Assembly (NCBI GenBank): GCA_020200995.1
Contig: JAIVHQ010000255.1
Location: 1,078 to 8,952, forward strand
Length of the DNA stretch: 7,875 nt
Source of the DNA: Flavobacteriales bacterium
Lineage (GTDB): Bacteria; Bacteroidota; Bacteroidia; Flavobacteriales_D; Cryomorphaceae
Direction: 5' to 3'
The translations under genes and the position numbers were made by a program. The notes under the pieces were generated by a model. The model did not search any database, was not told the origin of the DNA, and worked only from the letters and a program-made list of their open reading frames with translations. This document shows, one piece after another, positions 6,043 through 7,875 of the stretch; the first letter of the stretch is position 1, and the number at the start of each line of letters is the position of its first letter.

Positions 6043-7875
6043 TCGACCTCTCTGTAATCATCGTCAACTATAACGTGGAGTACTTCCTGGAGCAGTGCCT
6101 CCACAGCGTATTGAAAGCAACCAAAGGACTGGAGTGCGAGATTTTTGTGGTCGACAATAATTCAGTAGATGGCTCTATTGCCATGGTCGAAGAGAAATTT
6201 TCGGAGGTGATCCTGATCGCCAACAAGGAAAATCTCGGCTTCAGCAAGGCCAACAACATGGCCATACGCAAGTCGCGCGGGCGGTATGTACTGCTGCTCA
6301 ACCCCGACACCCTCGTTGAGGAGGACACCCTGGTAAAATCGGTGGCATTTATGGACGAGCGGCCCGATGCAGGCGGTTTGGGTGTGCGCATGATCGATGG
6401 GCGGGGACGGTTTTTGCCTGAGAGCAAAAGGGGGCTCCCCACCCCGATTTTTGGCAAGTACCACCTGGGCTACCTCTCTCAGAATGAAAACCACGAGGTG
6501 GAAATACTATCGGGTGCATACATGATGATGCGGCGCACCTGCCTGGACGAAATCGGCCTGCTCGATGAGGCTTTTTTCATGTATGGTGAAGACATCGACC
6601 TGTCCTACCGCATCATCAAGGGCGGGTATAAAAACTACTACCTCGCCGATACGCGCATCATCCACTACAAAGGTGAGAGCACCAAGAAGAGCAGCATCAA
6701 TTACGTATTTGTGTTCTACCGCGCCATGGTCATCTTTGCGGAAAAGCATTTTTCAGCCAGACGCGCCGGTATTTTTTCATTTTTCATCAACATGGCCATA
6801 TACCTGAGGGCAGGGATGGCCATTGGAGTTCGTTTTCTGAAAAGGGCTGCATTGCCGGTTTTCGATGCCGCGGTACTCATCGCCGCACTCTTCATACTCA
6901 GAGATGTTTATGAATCCTTTGCGGGAAAAACCTACGACGCGGAGCGCACTTCTATCGCCTTTTTCGCTTACGTGGCTGTGTGGATGACTTCCGTGTACAT
7001 CAGCGGCGGATACGAGCGCCCTGTGAAGTACGCTGCCCTTTTTCGCGGACTTGGCGCGGGGACCATCATCACTTTAATCGCCTACGCCCTCCTGCCCGAG
7101 AGTCTGCGTTTCTCTCGTGCCCTTGTGCTGATGGGGGCGGCGGCAGCTTTTGCGGTTTACGGCATCTCCCGTTACATCCTTCACCTGGCTGGTGTATCGG
7201 GTTTCAAGCAAGATGATAACCGTAACAAAACCACCGGAATTGTAGCGGGTCACGCAGAATTCGAACGGATATCGGCATTGCTTTCCGACGCTCCGAACCG
7301 TGCTTCTCGCATTTTTCGAATTTCGCCGAAAGGCAGCACCGACAAGGAGGCACCACACGCTGAACGCATACAGGAGGTGGTAAACGTATACAAACCCGAC
7401 ACACTCATTTTCAGCGGTCAAGACATTACTTCGGCAGATATCATCGCCGCAATGGCCGAAATACGCGGCAGCAGAACCGACTTTAAGATAGCCCCGCCTG
7501 AGAGCCTGTACATCATCGGAAGCAATTCGGTAGAAAAAGGCGGAGAGCTGTTTATTATGGATATCAACGCCATCAACAAAGACCAAAACCGAAGGAAAAA
7601 GCGGTTATTTGACCTCATGACGGGCGGCATACTTGCCGTTGGTTTTCCCGTGCTCATGCTATTTGTGAAGCAAAAGAGGGGGCTGTTTAAAAATATTTTC
7701 GCTGTGATTGCGGGCCGTAAAACCTGGGTGGGCTACGCCCGCGAATCGGGAGCAGCTCAGGGATTGCCTGTACTGCGAGAAGGTGTGCTGAGCCCGTTGG
7801 ACAAAATGGGCAAGCTCAAAGCCCCTGCCGATACCGCCAGGAAACTTAATGCTGTGTATGCTCGCGACTACACAC
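6039..7875 (+). CDS. Family 2 glycosyltransferase fused to a polyprenyl-phosphate sugar-transferase-like module (3' partial)
   Basis: The frame starts at ATG 6039-6041, overlapping the recR stop, and stays open for 612 codons to the right edge. Residues ~1-240 are a WbbL/rhamnosyltransferase-like GT2 domain: LSVIIVNYN (4-12), VVDNNS (37-42), NLGFSKANN (65-73), LLLNPDT (85-91, the DxD-equivalent site) and GEDIDLSYR (183-191, probable catalytic Asp185), then IIHYKGES. It should transfer a sugar from a nucleotide-sugar donor to a membrane-associated acceptor; donor and acceptor cannot be read. Four membrane segments follow (~272-287, 304-321, 338-353, 361-383), then a Rossmann-like domain (~398-510, ending YIIGSNSVEKGGE). 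A fifth segment after KKRLFD (~524-543) leads to GRKTWVGYA and LPVLREGVL...LNAVYARDYT. This is the layout of a WcaJ-type polyprenyl-phosphate sugar transferase, but the stretch between the membrane helix and the VGPRP-like motif is drastically shortened and the usual KFRSM/Asp-Glu catalytic segment is absent. The second half is therefore probably non-catalytic for phosphosugar transfer. The real C-terminus lies outside the window, probably not far. Confidence 0.93.
   Translation, partial: MIDLSVIIVNYNVEYFLEQCLHSVLKATKGLECEIFVVDNNSVDGSIAMVEEKFSEVILIANKENLGFSKANNMAIRKSRGRYVLLLNPDTLVEEDTLVKSVAFMDERPDAGGLGVRMIDGRGRFLPESKRGLPTPIFGKYHLGYLSQNENHEVEILSGAYMMMRRTCLDEIGLLDEAFFMYGEDIDLSYRIIKGGYKNYYLADTRIIHYKGESTKKSSINYVFVFYRAMVIFAEKHFSARRAGIFSFFINMAIYLRAGMAIGVRFLKRAALPVFDAAVLIAALFILRDVYESFAGKTYDAERTSIAFFAYVAVWMTSVYISGGYERPVKYAALFRGLGAGTIITLIAYALLPESLRFSRALVLMGAAAAFAVYGISRYILHLAGVSGFKQDDNRNKTTGIVAGHAEFERISALLSDAPNRASRIFRISPKGSTDKEAPHAERIQEVVNVYKPDTLIFSGQDITSADIIAAMAEIRGSRTDFKIAPPESLYIIGSNSVEKGGELFIMDINAINKDQNRRKKRLFDLMTGGILAVGFPVLMLFVKQKRGLFKNIFAVIAGRKTWVGYARESGAAQGLPVLREGVLSPLDKMGKLKAPADTARKLNAVYARDYT

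Noticed and set aside
6068..7657. Several minus-strand frames, the longest 7074-7586 (170 codons)
   Set aside because: They lie entirely inside the plus-strand glycosyltransferase fusion, whose motifs are unambiguous. The antisense products have no recognisable domain or plausible composition.

Overview
The window looks like chromosomal DNA from a member of the Bacteroidota, probably a free-living and perhaps marine lineage. The grounds are a giant secreted protein ending in a type IX secretion (T9SS) type A sorting domain, a RecR of the Bacteroidota sequence type, and start regions with little or no Shine-Dalgarno sequence. Base composition is about half G+C. No rRNA, tRNA, CRISPR array, insertion sequence or plasmid/phage module could be supported.

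Layout: positions 1-505 hold no confident gene. On the minus strand they carry two tightly spaced small open frames of unknown status (504-355 and 355-179) and a frame running off the left edge. Positions 506-1201 (minus) encode a seven-segment membrane protein with a faint resemblance to the ceramidase/CREST membrane hydrolases. Positions 1367-5020 (minus) encode a 1217-residue secreted reprolysin-like zinc metallopeptidase. It is a mosaic of signal peptide, propeptide, catalytic domain (HEIGHQFNSNH plus Met-turn), Ig-like/FN3-like modules, a proprotein-convertase P domain interrupted by a PA domain, and the T9SS tail. A roughly 400-bp divergent intergenic region (5021-5418) follows. On the plus strand are recR (5419-6042) and, overlapping its stop by 4 bp, a long frame (6039 to the right edge) that encodes a family 2 glycosyltransferase fused to a polyprenyl-phosphate sugar-transferase-like module.

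How the genes relate: recR (recombinational repair, RecFOR pathway) and the glycosyltransferase are probably cotranscribed and translationally coupled, but have no obvious shared function. The metallopeptidase should be exported by T9SS and anchored at the surface. The glycosyltransferase should act at the inner membrane in surface glycan or lipid-linked sugar synthesis. Any link between the two (for example through the lipopolysaccharide to which T9SS cargo is attached) is speculation.

The most interesting object is the glycosyltransferase fusion. Its second half retains the four-helix membrane bundle, Rossmann-like domain and both ends of a WcaJ-type phosphoglycosyl transferase, but the catalytic middle appears to be missing. 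The nested PA-in-P-domain architecture of the peptidase is the second point of note.
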